The notes below the pieces were generated by a model. It ran no database searches. It saw nothing but the letters and a program-made list of their open reading frames with translations, and was not told the DNA's origin. A stretch of DNA of 62,886 nt from Paraburkholderia sp. (GTDB lineage Bacteria; Pseudomonadota; Gammaproteobacteria; Burkholderiales; Burkholderiaceae), in assembly GCF_004298475.1 (NCBI RefSeq), contig NZ_SCRP01000019.1:1-62886 (forward strand). Direction: 5' to 3'. Positions 10,462-18,869 of the stretch are shown here, piece by piece. The stretch's first letter is position 1. The number at the start of each line of letters is the position of its first letter. The position numbers were made by a program, and so were the translations under genes.

Positions 10462-11340
10462 ATGGACAATGTCACCGGCCCGTCCGCCAATGCGGACGGC
10501 GACCTGACGTTCCACCAGGCCGCGAAGCACCGCTCCGGTTCTTCGCGCCCGCCCCTTATTCATGTGAACATGCCCTGGTCCATGCCATTTGACATCGTCG
10601 ACTTCGATGCCGACACAACCGATCCCCTTGCGGCGGAAATGGCGCTGCTGTCGCTGGCCGAGACGGGCCGCTGCGTCGCGCATCTGTGGCAGGCGCCGGT
10701 TTCGCTCGTGGTGCCGCGCAGCTACCGGCGCTTCGCCGACCTGGAGACTGCCCGCGCCGGGTTTGCGCAGCGCGGATGCCCGGTTTTTCTGCGCATGTCG
10801 GGCGGCGGGCTGGTGCCGCAGGGGCCGGGCATTCTCAACCTGAGCCTCGCCTGGCGGGTGCGGGGCAACGCGAGCGAACATTCGGAAGCGGTCTACCGGC
10901 ATCTGTGCGAGATTCTGCGCGAGGCGCTGGGCACGTTCGGGCTTCAGACGCATTGGCAGGCGGTGGAAGGGTCGTTCTGCGACGGACGCTTCAATCTCGC
11001 CTGGGGCGCGCCGGGTGAGGCGCAAAAGATCGCCGGGACCGCGCAATACTGGCGCCGCGTGCGATCGGACGCGCACGGGTCGCAGACGCCGCTGCATGCG
11101 GTATTGGCGCATGCGGTGCTGCTGGTCAGCGCCGATCCGGAGGAAATCAATGAGCGTGCCAATGCTTTCGAAGACGCGATCGGAAGCGGAAAGCGTTATG
11201 AAGCCGGGCGTGTCGTCAGCGTGCAGCAGGCGCTTTCCCGAGCGGGACTGGCATCGCCGGACGGGCTTATCGCACGGGTCATGTCGGCGCTGCGCGCGAG
11301 CGTGATGACGATGCCGCCGCCCTTCGATAACGACGATTGA
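10462..11340 (+). CDS. Lipoate-protein ligase family protein (LplA/LipB-like)
   Basis: 292 aa from ATG 10462; starts at 10570 or 10582 are also possible because none has a strong ribosome site. It has the biotin/lipoate transferase fold: the RMSGGGLVPQGPGILNLS loop (about 113-130) matches the RRxSGGGxVxHxxGxLN motif of lipoate ligases, and KIAGTAQYWRR (about 189) supplies the invariant catalytic lysine. It probably attaches lipoate to AcoC. A ligase dedicated to an acetoin dehydrogenase at the end of its operon is consistent with genome context in related bacteria; substrate specificity is inferred. Confidence 0.82.
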   Translation: MDNVTGPSANADGDLTFHQAAKHRSGSSRPPLIHVNMPWSMPFDIVDFDADTTDPLAAEMALLSLAETGRCVAHLWQAPVSLVVPRSYRRFADLETARAGFAQRGCPVFLRMSGGGLVPQGPGILNLSLAWRVRGNASEHSEAVYRHLCEILREALGTFGLQTHWQAVEGSFCDGRFNLAWGAPGEAQKIAGTAQYWRRVRSDAHGSQTPLHAVLAHAVLLVSADPEEINERANAFEDAIGSGKRYEAGRVVSVQQALSRAGLASPDGLIARVMSALRASVMTMPPPFDNDD

Positions 11341-11448
11341 TTGCCGTCGGCAGGAGGGCCTGAATGCCGGAAACGGAACGAGGATTGTCGATCAGGTGAT
11401 TCGCTTTTGCGCGTCTCGCCTTTCGTCTATCCGTTGCCGTGCATTTAC

Positions 11449-11865
11449 GTGGCCGATTCGAGCGGCGCGCAGGTTGCCGTGCGCAACTGGGGCGTTGGCT
11501 CATATTACGACTTCGGCAAGGTCTCCACGAGCGCGCTCATTACGACGGTGAGCAACACGGCCAATGGCGGCGTAATCGCGCAAGGCGAAATCGGCGCGAC
11601 GTATCAACTGGTGCCCGCCGTGCAGATCGGCGCCGACTACATGTACATGAAGGGCAACGCGTATCTCGACAACAACCACGCACACCAGATTTCGACGTCG
11701 GTCGATTACCTCTTGTCGAAGCGGACGATGGTCTGCGTGCAGGCGGTGTATCAACGCGCGAATTCCGGTGTGCAGGCGTTGATCGGCGGCATTATCGACT
11801 CGAACGGAACGTCGAGCGGGCCGAGCCGGTTTCTCGCCCGTGTGGGCATCGAAACGCGGTTTTAG
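11449..11865 (+). pseudogene. C-terminal remnant of an OmpC-type porin
   Basis: The frame from about 11449 to the stop at 11865 reads as the last third of a Burkholderia trimeric porin: NWGVGSYYDFGKV, GEIGATYQLVPAVQIGADYM, STSVDYLLSKRT, and a C-terminal beta-strand ending FLARVGIETRF, with the terminal Phe needed for outer-membrane assembly. No signal peptide, N-terminal strands or plausible start precede it; the upstream part of the open frame (11341-11448) does not look like porin. A Cys replaces the usual Tyr in MVCVQAVYQ. An intact relative is at 27523-28698. Confidence 0.85.
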
Positions 11866-11947
11866 GCGGTTGGCGCTTTGGTTTGCTGATTGTTGCGCGG
11901 TCCGGTCATGCGAACGGATTTACCCTCTCTTCGATCACCTGGCGTTG

Positions 11948-11964
11948 TTTAAGCTTGATTTAAG
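11948..11964 (+). promoter_or_regulatory. PmrA/QseB-type box before the 58-aa gene
   Basis: TTTAAGCTTGATTTAAG: a direct repeat TTTAAG-N5-TTTAAG with an 11-base period that fits YTTAAK-N5-YTTAAK, the box bound by OmpR-family regulators such as PmrA and QseB. It lies 76 bases before the ATG at 12041. Two further exact matches are at 21619 and 43403. Confidence 0.5.
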
Positions 11965-12040
11965 CGACGCTACCTACGCTTTAAACAAACCTTGAGCAAA
12001 CAACGACTCGGGGCATCCGCGAACGGAGAGGGAGGTTGAG

Positions 12041-12217
12041 ATGGTGTACCTGATTACCGACTTGAAGATGGTCGAAAGTTACGGCCAGATTAAGGCTGAA
12101 AGCGGCAAGGCTGCGCTGGAAGCGTTTGCGCACAGCAACGGCTTTCTCGATCTGATGGAGCTTACTTCCGCACAACCCGCGTTCGCCAACGATTTGATCG
12201 CCGTTCAACTGCAATAA
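12041..12217 (+). CDS. 58-aa small hypothetical protein
   Basis: ATG 12041 follows GAGAGGGAGGTTGAG, a strong ribosome site. The 58-residue product starts MVYLITDLKMVESYGQIKAE and is mostly helical, neutral to slightly acidic, with no signal peptide or membrane segment and no motif I recognise. Codon use is normal for the genome, which supports coding. It stands alone behind a PmrA/QseB-type box, so it could be a small stress-induced protein; that is inference. Confidence 0.6.
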   Translation: MVYLITDLKMVESYGQIKAESGKAALEAFAHSNGFLDLMELTSAQPAFANDLIAVQLQ

Positions 12218-12333
12218 GGGGGCTGATGCGGCCATGCCGCCCGCAGTCCCGGTATCTGGGCGGCTTCAATAGGGCTAGCTGCCTGGGGGAGGGGGGCACG
12301 CCAATAGGGAACTTGTAGTTTTCCGTGCGGATT

Positions 12334-13452
12334 TCACGATTCGATACCGTACCGAAGCAACTCGTTCGCAACTTCCATCATGGTGTCTACGCGTTTCGAT
12401 TCGACGATCTCGGCGCAACCCTTGATGTATTCCCGGTTGATGCGCAATTCAAATTCGTCGAATGGCTGGGGGCGTTTCAGACCGAGCACGACCTCCGCCA
12501 TCCGGTAGGAAAATGCCGCGCTGACAAGACTGCCACGGGAGGGGATCACTTTGCTGTACCCCTCGGCAAAACGCTCCATGTCGTCATACTGGCGCGCGTG
12601 CTGCAGGAACTGGGCCACGTCGGTCAGGGGCGATCCAACATGGATGCACTCCCAATCTATAATGCCGGCGACTCGACTGGCTTCAGTCAACTGCACATTT
12701 TTTGCCTTGTAATCGCCATGACAAAACGATTCCATATTCGTGTAGGGCAAGCATTGCTGCGCACTTGAACGCAACGCCGTCAAGATGGGCGTTTGCGCAC
12801 CCTCGCCGAGCAGATCAATTGCCCGACCGACAGCCGCAAGCAGATTGTCGCCGAACGCCTCCGTTCCGTAGCCGAGGCTATAAATCTCGTCGCAATACAG
12901 GCTGCGTGGCAAGCCTTCCTGTTCGCCGAACTGAATACAGTGAATGCGTGCGAGAAGCTTCCCGCATTCGTAAAAGATTTCGCTAATAGCGGGGTGCGAG
13001 TCCCTGATGTCTCGATTCAAACCCAGAAGCCAGCGGCGCATGTCCTGCGTGCCAATGGATTCCATTACGATCCAGTACCGATTGTCTTCGGTCACGCCCG
13101 AATGCAGTATCGGTGGTGCTGGAAAGTCCGCAGGCAAAAGCGCCCTCGCCAGAATTTCACGCTGTTGAAACCTGTCGCCTTCTCCGAGGATTTTGAAGAC
13201 ATAAGAGTGGTCTCCGCACTTGATCTTGAATACCTCGTGTCTCGGGCCTTTGACTGTGCGAATGTCGGGTTCGCCTTCGTGTTTGAACAGCGCCCTGATC
13301 AATTCGAGAAGATATTCCGGTGCAGCATGGTCGATGGGGAGATTGCCGGTCATGATCGTGCGGTTGAGGGATGTGAGATTGGCGACGAGTCCATCACGCG
13401 CAGACGGTTTGCAGTACGAAAAATTTGATATAAACGCGACCACGTCGATCAT
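12334..13452 (-). CDS. Aminoglycoside phosphotransferase (APH/choline-kinase) family protein
   Basis: 372 aa from ATG 13452 (alternative ATG 13353, MTGNLPIDHA). The kinase-like fold is shown by the Brenner motif CHGDYKAKN (about 252-260; catalytic Asp, and Asn for Mg) and the Mg-binding IIDWECIHVGSP (about 270, in place of DFE/DWE). The nucleotide-binding lysine is probably in YVFKILG (about 79). Substrate unknown: such proteins phosphorylate antibiotics, sugars, amino alcohols or serve in macrolide resistance. Local GC is visibly lower than in the neighbours and the third codon positions are less biased, which suggests later acquisition. It has no operon partner. Confidence 0.8.
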   Translation of the reverse strand: MIDVVAFISNFSYCKPSARDGLVANLTSLNRTIMTGNLPIDHAAPEYLLELIRALFKHEGEPDIRTVKGPRHEVFKIKCGDHSYVFKILGEGDRFQQREILARALLPADFPAPPILHSGVTEDNRYWIVMESIGTQDMRRWLLGLNRDIRDSHPAISEIFYECGKLLARIHCIQFGEQEGLPRSLYCDEIYSLGYGTEAFGDNLLAAVGRAIDLLGEGAQTPILTALRSSAQQCLPYTNMESFCHGDYKAKNVQLTEASRVAGIIDWECIHVGSPLTDVAQFLQHARQYDDMERFAEGYSKVIPSRGSLVSAAFSYRMAEVVLGLKRPQPFDEFELRINREYIKGCAEIVESKRVDTMMEVANELLRYGIES

Positions 13453-13617
13453 CGGGATGATCTCAACGTGAGCGAAGTGATTGTGGAGAACTTCGAAGCA
13501 AACCGTACTGCTTCAAAAGGGAGGATTTTCGTTTCGATTAGTGAAACGGGAATGTACTTGAGATGAAACTCAGATGAAAGCTGCCGTTATGCTGGTTCGA
13601 CCTGGTCGAGTGCGCTG

Positions 13618-13986
13618 TCAGTTGCGCGTGCCGTTGTCCTTCCATTCCGAAGGCGGCGTGGTGGCTTCCATGAACAGGTCCATCTGCTCGGACGGCAGAC
13701 CGAAACCGGTCCAGCCGAACCCGGAGTGGCGCAGGAACAGCAGCACGCCGTCGAACAGCGGATTCTGGTGGACGTGCCACTCCGTATTCGTCTCCACCGC
13801 GTAGCGCTCCGCTTTGGACACCGTCTGCTCCGGTGCGGGCGTGAGGTCGGCCCGCACGACGCCGAGCACCTCGATCAGCTCGTCCAGTTCTTCAGCTGCG
13901 AGCGCCGCGGTCCGGCCGTCGAGCGTCAGGAGCAGCGACGGTTTGCCGTATTCGTTGACCAGTTCCAGTTTGATTTGCTGTGTCAT
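13618..13986 (-). CDS. Conserved small hypothetical protein (GFGW family, copy 1)
   Basis: 122 aa, MTQQIKLELVNEYGKPSLLL at the start, soluble. Two-part layout: an N-terminal beta region ending in a helix rich in Glu/Leu (AAEELDELIEVLG), then a segment with NPLFDGVLLFLRHSGFGW. The second half is clearly related to the protein at 30046-30438, which has IDGVVLLLRHGGFGWVGF, and both begin with a similar 'hydrophobic strand, helix' module. I do not recognise a named family. It is convergent with nothing and monocistronic. Confidence 0.7.
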   Translation of the reverse strand: MTQQIKLELVNEYGKPSLLLTLDGRTAALAAEELDELIEVLGVVRADLTPAPEQTVSKAERYAVETNTEWHVHQNPLFDGVLLFLRHSGFGWTGFGLPSEQMDLFMEATTPPSEWKDNGTRN

Positions 13987-14150
13987 CAGCTTTTCCCTCT
14001 ACGCCCGGTGTCTGGTTCGCGTTCCGGCTGCGCGGCGCGGCAGCAATCCGGCATGTGCCTGCACGCTATCTCGCGCCGCCGCTCAGACCGGTAGCGCGAA
14101 GATGAAGGATATTTCATGCCGGAGCGTCGCCCGCCGTGCGACGGCTCCGC

Positions 14151-14438
14151 TTACGTCGACGAGCCCGGCGTCTGATGCAGGCAGTCGCGGGCGTAATCGC
14201 TCTGAAGCAACTCCTCGGCGTGCTGGATGCCAGCGGGATAGTCGTCGTTGTCGTCGCCCGGCGTGTAGCCCTCGCCTTCGACCAACGCGAGTTCGACCTG
14301 AAGATCGTCGCGCGTCGGCTTGTGGTCATGGACGAACGGGTAGCCGTTGCATTGCTGCGGCGTGAGGTGTTCTGCGTGTGCCGAAAGGCTCGTGATACCG
14401 ACGATCGAAATGGCGGCCAGTATGAACCATGTTTTCAT
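14151..14438 (-). CDS. DUF4148-like secreted protein
   Basis: 95 aa from ATG 14438 with AGGAG at a good distance. Signal peptide MKTWFILAAISIVGITSLSA cleaved near HAEH. The mature part has LTPQQCNGYPFV and LQVELALVEGEGYTPGDDND, with the 'TRDDLQVELALVE' arrangement that resembles the DUF4148 pattern (T-R-xx-V-xx-E-L). Periplasmic; function unknown. The pattern is typical of Burkholderiaceae, where many paralogues occur. The C-terminal half has two cysteines that could form a disulfide. Confidence 0.7.
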   Translation of the reverse strand: MKTWFILAAISIVGITSLSAHAEHLTPQQCNGYPFVHDHKPTRDDLQVELALVEGEGYTPGDDNDDYPAGIQHAEELLQSDYARDCLHQTPGSST

Positions 14439-14962
14439 GGGTGCTCCTGCAATGAAGTTGAATGTCGCGCTCAGACCGGTTCCTGGGTTCGCGCTATGCG
14501 AACGAGACAAGTGAACCGGCAGCGACGCGAGAATAGGCGTGGGTAGGCGAGCGCGCCATACCGTGAGCATGAAAACAACTTCATTGCGCCGCGAACGCAG
14601 GCGTAAAAAAAATCCCCGGCGCGCCGACGCGTCGGGGATTAACGCGTGGATAAAAAAGTCCCGGAGAACGTTCGAGACCGGCCGCAAGCTTAACTCAGAA
14701 CGCACGTGCGTCGCGCGCGTAATTGGGAAATTCAATCTTTCGATATTGTGTGTTTCGCGTAGAACGCCCGCCGCGCTTCGCTTCGCCGCTAACATTAAAG
14801 ACTCTTCATGTTTGTGGAGAGGACGGGTTAGTCGCGTTCGACGATCATCCGTCGCATTCCGATGAAACGATGCGCCATGAAACGTCTACCGATCGATTCC
14901 TCCCCGGGCCTGGCAGCAGGACTCGCACGCCGCCCGCACGCAGTGGTCCACAAGGCGAGGCC
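14439..14962. other. Gene-free stretch between DUF4148 gene and efflux regulator
   Basis: About 520 bases. It must hold two divergent promoters. It also contains a leftward intrinsic terminator (14605-14640) that no annotated gene needs. Open frames through it have no protein-like features. Confidence 0.4.
14605..14640 (-). terminator. Orphan intrinsic terminator, leftward
   Basis: On the minus strand: arm AATCCCCG, inner CGCG/CGCG pair around a 4-base loop, arm CGGGGATT, then an uninterrupted T-run (plus-strand A-run 14605-14612). This is a canonical Rho-independent terminator. It lies upstream, not downstream, of the only nearby leftward gene (start 14438), so the transcript it ends must begin at 14640-14960. 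Confidence 0.75.
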
Positions 14963-15640
14963 ATGACGCGCGTGCTCTCGGTCGACGACGACGAACTCGT
15001 TGCGAAGGCCATCCGTTCGTCGCTCTGCGCGTTCGGGCACGAGGTGGACATCGCCACGACCGGGCGCGACGGGCTCGCGAAGGTGATGGCCGGCAGCTAC
15101 GACGTGGTGACGCTCGACCGCGTGTTACCCGACCTCGATGGGCTTGCCGTGCTGTCGACCATGCGCAGCGTGGGCATCATGACGCCCGTGCTGCTCGTGA
15201 GTGCGATGTCGGCCATCGACGAGCGTGTGCGCAGCCTGCGGGCCGGTGGCGACGATTACCTGACGAAGCCGTTCTCGGCCGACGAGATGGCGGCGCGCGT
15301 AGACGTCCTGGCCCGTCGCGGCAGCGTTGTTTCGAGCGCCGCGCCGCGACTCGTGCTCGGCGCGCTCGAATGCGATCTGCTCGCGCATGCGGCGCGCTTT
15401 CATGGCCGCGCGCTCGACATGCTGCCCACCGAACAGCGGATTCTCGAATACATGATGCGTCACCCGGGCCAGGTGCTCACACGCACGATGATCTTCGAAG
15501 GCGTGTGGGGCTACCGCTTCGATCCGGGCACCAACGTGATCGACGTCCACGTCAGCCGCCTGCGCAACAAGCTCGCGCAGGCTGGCGCGTCGCCCGCCAT
15601 CCGCACCGTGCGCGGCACCGGCTACATGCTGTCCGAATGA
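14963..15640 (+). CDS. OmpR-family response regulator of the RND efflux operon
   Basis: 225 aa from ATG 14963 (MTRVLSVDDDELV); the open frame continues upstream without signal. Receiver with the acidic pocket DDD (8-10), phospho-Asp in VVTLDRVLPDLDG (about 53) and Lys in DDYLTKPFSADE (about 103). C-terminal winged helix with MLPTEQRILEYMMRHPGQV and the recognition region VIDVHVSRLRNKL. It is 31 bases before the pump gene and so probably the first gene of the operon. It is a close paralogue of the regulator at 24052-24735. Its kinase is most likely the one at 21764, beyond the efflux genes. Confidence 0.9.
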   Translation: MTRVLSVDDDELVAKAIRSSLCAFGHEVDIATTGRDGLAKVMAGSYDVVTLDRVLPDLDGLAVLSTMRSVGIMTPVLLVSAMSAIDERVRSLRAGGDDYLTKPFSADEMAARVDVLARRGSVVSSAAPRLVLGALECDLLAHAARFHGRALDMLPTEQRILEYMMRHPGQVLTRTMIFEGVWGYRFDPGTNVIDVHVSRLRNKLAQAGASPAIRTVRGTGYMLSE

Positions 15641-15671
15641 CGCGCTCCGCGCGCAAGCTCCGCTTATTGAA

Positions 15672-18600
15672 ATGAACGCCATTGTCCTGGTTGCACTGCG
15701 ACGTCCGCTGACGTTCGTGGTGATGAGTCTCCTGATCGTGCTGTTCGGCGTCATGGCCGTGTTCCACATGCCGACCGATATTTTCCCGGCCATCCGGGTT
15801 CCGGTCGTGGCGGTTGTCTGGACATACAACGGTCTGTCCCCGCAGGACATGTCCGGGCGCGTCATCTACTACTACGAGCGCTCGCTGACCTCCACCGTCG
15901 AAAACGTCGAGCACATCGAAAGCCAGTCGCTGTACGGGCGCGGGATCGTCAAGATCTTCTTCCAGCCGGGCACGAACGTCGCAGCGGCGCAGGCCCAGAT
16001 CACGTCGATCTCGCAGACGGTGCTCAAGCAGATGCCAGCCGGCATCACGCCGCCGCAGGTGCTCTCGTACAACGCGTCGTCGGTGCCGGTGCTCGATCTG
16101 GAGGTCTCCGCCAAGGGCATGACGGCCTCGCAGGTCTACGACATGGCGTCGAACCTGATCCGTCCGCAGCTCGTGGCCGTCCGGGGCGCGGCGATTCCGA
16201 CGCCATACGGCGGCGCGTCGCTGAACGTCGAGATCGATCTCGACCAGAACAAGCTGCTTGTGCACGGGCTCAGCGCCTCCGATGTGGCCGCCGCGCTGCG
16301 CGCGCAGAATGTCGTGTTGCCGGCCGGCGACCAGAAGATCGGTGCGTTGGACTTCATGGTGCGGACCAACTCGAGCCCGATCGAGGTTGCGAAGTTCAAC
16401 GATCTGCCGATCAAGACCATCAACGGCGCAACGGTGTTTCTGCGCGACGTGGCCTATGTGCACCGTGGCTCGCCGCCGCAGACGAACGCCGTGCTCGTCA
16501 AGGGACAGCAAGCCGTGCTGATCGAGGTGCTCAAGAGCGGCGACGCTTCGACGCTGTCGGTCGTCAACGGTGTGAAAAAGGCGCTGCCCGGCATCATGCG
16601 CACGCTGCCGCCCGGCGTGAAGATCAAGGTGCTCAACGATGCATCGGGGTTCGTGCGCGACTCGGTGGAAGAGGTCGTCCAGGAGATGGTCACGGCGGCC
16701 CTGCTCACGGGCCTGACGGTTCTGCTGTTTCTGGGCAGCTGGCGCTCGACGCTGATCGTCGCCACCTCGATCCCGCTCGCCATCCTGAGTTCGATTCTCG
16801 CGCTCTCGTGGCTCGGGCAGACGATCAACGTCATGACGCTCGGAGGACTCGCGCTCGCGGTCGGCATTCTGGTTGACGACGCAACCGTGATGATCGAGAA
16901 CATCGACACACACCTGGAAGCCGGCGCGCAACTGGAGGGCGGCATCATCGCCGCCGCGAACCAGATGGTCGTGCCGACCTTCGTCGCAACGCTCTGCATC
17001 TGCATCGTCTGGCTGCCGTTGTTCGAACTCGGCGGCGTGGCGGGCTATCTGTTCCTGCCGATGGCCGAAGCGATCATCTTCGCGATGGTGGCCTCGTTCA
17101 TCCTCTCGCGCACGCTCGTACCGACGATGGCGGCGTGGCTGCTGAAGGGGCAAGTCCGGAGGCACGAGCGCGGGCATGCAGCCGGGCACCACGGCCACGC
17201 GCTCGCGCACAGCACGGGCGGCAATCCGCTCACGCGCTTTCAGCGCGGCTTCGAGCAGCGTTTCGACCGCTTTCGTGCGCGCTATCGCGTCGTGCTGACC
17301 GCAGCCGTCGCGCGGCGGCGCGGGTTTGTCATCGCGTTCGCGGCGGCTGCGCTTGCCTCGCTCGCGCTGATCAGCCAGCTGGGGCGAGACTTTTTCCCCG
17401 GGATCAAGTCCGGCGAAATCGACATGCACATGCGCGCCCCCATCGGCATGCGTCTGGAAGAGGCGTCGAAGCTCGCCGTGCTCGTGAATGGGGCGATACG
17501 CGAGATCCTGCCGGGCCAGGTCACGAATGTGCTCGATAACTGCGGGCTGCCCGCGAGCGGCATCAACGAGGCCTATAGCTCGTCCGGGACGATCGGGCCG
17601 CAGGATTGCGACATCACGATCAGCCTGAAAAACGAGCACTCGCCCGTCGACGACTACCGTTTTCAGCTGCGCCGCGAATTGCCGAAGCGCTTTCCCGGCA
17701 CGACGTTTACGTTCCTGCCCGGCGACATCACCGCGAAGATTCTGAACTTCGGCTTGCCCGCGCCGATCGACGTGCAGATCGCCGGGCGCGGCCAGGTCGC
17801 GAACTTCAATTACGCCCGCGAACTCGCCGCGCGCCTGCGGCGCATTCCGGGCAGCGCCGATGTCAACATCCAGCAGGCGTTTTACGAGCCCACGCTGCAG
17901 ATCGACGCGTCGCGCTCCTACGCCTCCGGCATCAACCTGACCGAGGCCAACATTGCCGACAACACGCTCGCGACGCTCTCCGGCAGCGGGCAGACGGCGC
18001 CGACCTACTGGCTCGATACGACCAACGGCGTGTCCCACCTCGTCAACATGCAGACGCCGCAGTCGCAGCTCAGCTCGATGAACGATCTCGAAACAATTCC
18101 GGTCGACAGCGGCACGGGCGGCCCGAATGCGCCGCGCGCGCAGTTGCTCGGCGCGCTGAGCCGGATCACGCAGACCGGCACGCCGCTGCTCGCGTCGCAC
18201 TACAGCATCCTGCCCGCCATCGACATCTTCGTGGGCAGCCAGCGCCGCGATCTCGGCGCGGTCTACGACGACGTGGCGAAGACGGTCGCGCAGATGCAGA
18301 AGGATCTGCCTCCCGGCGCGAGCATTCACCTGCGCGGCCAGGCGCGGACGATGTCGAGCGCCTACGTCGAGTTGATCGGCGGCCTCGCGCTCTCGATCCT
18401 GCTCGTCTATCTCGTCATCGTCGTCAATTTTCAGTCGTGGCTCGACCCGTTCATCATCATCACCGCGCTGCCGGCCGCGCTCGCGGGCATCGTCTGGAGC
18501 CTCTTCGTCACCGGCACGACGCTCTCGGTGCCTGCGCTCACGGGCGCGATCATGTGCATGGGCACGGCCACGGCTAATTCGATCCTCGTGGTGTCGTTCG

Positions 18601-18869
18601 CACGCGAACATCTGGAGCGCTACGGCAACGCCGTCGAAGCCGCCATCGAGGCCGGTTTCGGCCGCATCCGCCCCGTGCTGATGACGGCGCTCGCCATGAT
18701 CGTCGGCATGCTCCCGATGTCCTTCAGCAACACGCAGAATGCACCACTCGGCCGCGCCGTCATCGGCGGGCTGCTGTTCGCCACGGTGGCGACGCTGCTG
18801 TTCGTCCCCTGTGTGTTCGCGCTGCTGCATCGCGACCGGGAGCAGCCCCCAACGGAGAAGCAAGCATGA
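15672..18869 (+). CDS. RND (HAE1-type) inner-membrane efflux pump
   Basis: 1065 aa, full length. Starts MNAIVLVALRRPLTFVVMSL with TM1; two periplasmic porter halves; TM4 carries the proton-relay pair in GILVDDATVMIEN (about residue 401), the mark of proton-driven HAE1 pumps as opposed to heavy-metal CzcA types. C-terminal half repeats the fold (TM7-12, ending LLFVPCVFALLHRD). The cytoplasmic loop between TM6 and TM7 (about 494-520) is His-rich: RRHERGHAAGHHGHALAH. The stop overlaps the adaptor start by 4 bases. Gene order pump-adaptor-outer membrane factor is the reverse of the common adaptor-pump order. Substrates unknown. Confidence 0.92.
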   Translation: MNAIVLVALRRPLTFVVMSLLIVLFGVMAVFHMPTDIFPAIRVPVVAVVWTYNGLSPQDMSGRVIYYYERSLTSTVENVEHIESQSLYGRGIVKIFFQPGTNVAAAQAQITSISQTVLKQMPAGITPPQVLSYNASSVPVLDLEVSAKGMTASQVYDMASNLIRPQLVAVRGAAIPTPYGGASLNVEIDLDQNKLLVHGLSASDVAAALRAQNVVLPAGDQKIGALDFMVRTNSSPIEVAKFNDLPIKTINGATVFLRDVAYVHRGSPPQTNAVLVKGQQAVLIEVLKSGDASTLSVVNGVKKALPGIMRTLPPGVKIKVLNDASGFVRDSVEEVVQEMVTAALLTGLTVLLFLGSWRSTLIVATSIPLAILSSILALSWLGQTINVMTLGGLALAVGILVDDATVMIENIDTHLEAGAQLEGGIIAAANQMVVPTFVATLCICIVWLPLFELGGVAGYLFLPMAEAIIFAMVASFILSRTLVPTMAAWLLKGQVRRHERGHAAGHHGHALAHSTGGNPLTRFQRGFEQRFDRFRARYRVVLTAAVARRRGFVIAFAAAALASLALISQLGRDFFPGIKSGEIDMHMRAPIGMRLEEASKLAVLVNGAIREILPGQVTNVLDNCGLPASGINEAYSSSGTIGPQDCDITISLKNEHSPVDDYRFQLRRELPKRFPGTTFTFLPGDITAKILNFGLPAPIDVQIAGRGQVANFNYARELAARLRRIPGSADVNIQQAFYEPTLQIDASRSYASGINLTEANIADNTLATLSGSGQTAPTYWLDTTNGVSHLVNMQTPQSQLSSMNDLETIPVDSGTGGPNAPRAQLLGALSRITQTGTPLLASHYSILPAIDIFVGSQRRDLGAVYDDVAKTVAQMQKDLPPGASIHLRGQARTMSSAYVELIGGLALSILLVYLVIVVNFQSWLDPFIIITALPAALAGIVWSLFVTGTTLSVPALTGAIMCMGTATANSILVVSFAREHLERYGNAVEAAIEAGFGRIRPVLMTALAMIVGMLPMSFSNTQNAPLGRAVIGGLLFATVATLLFVPCVFALLHRDREQPPTEKQA

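Noticed and set aside
15552..18863. 1103-codon open frame on the minus strand
   Set aside because: It is an exact mirror of the RND pump gene; its product is Arg/His/Asp-rich without any domain, the usual antisense artefact of GC-rich genes.
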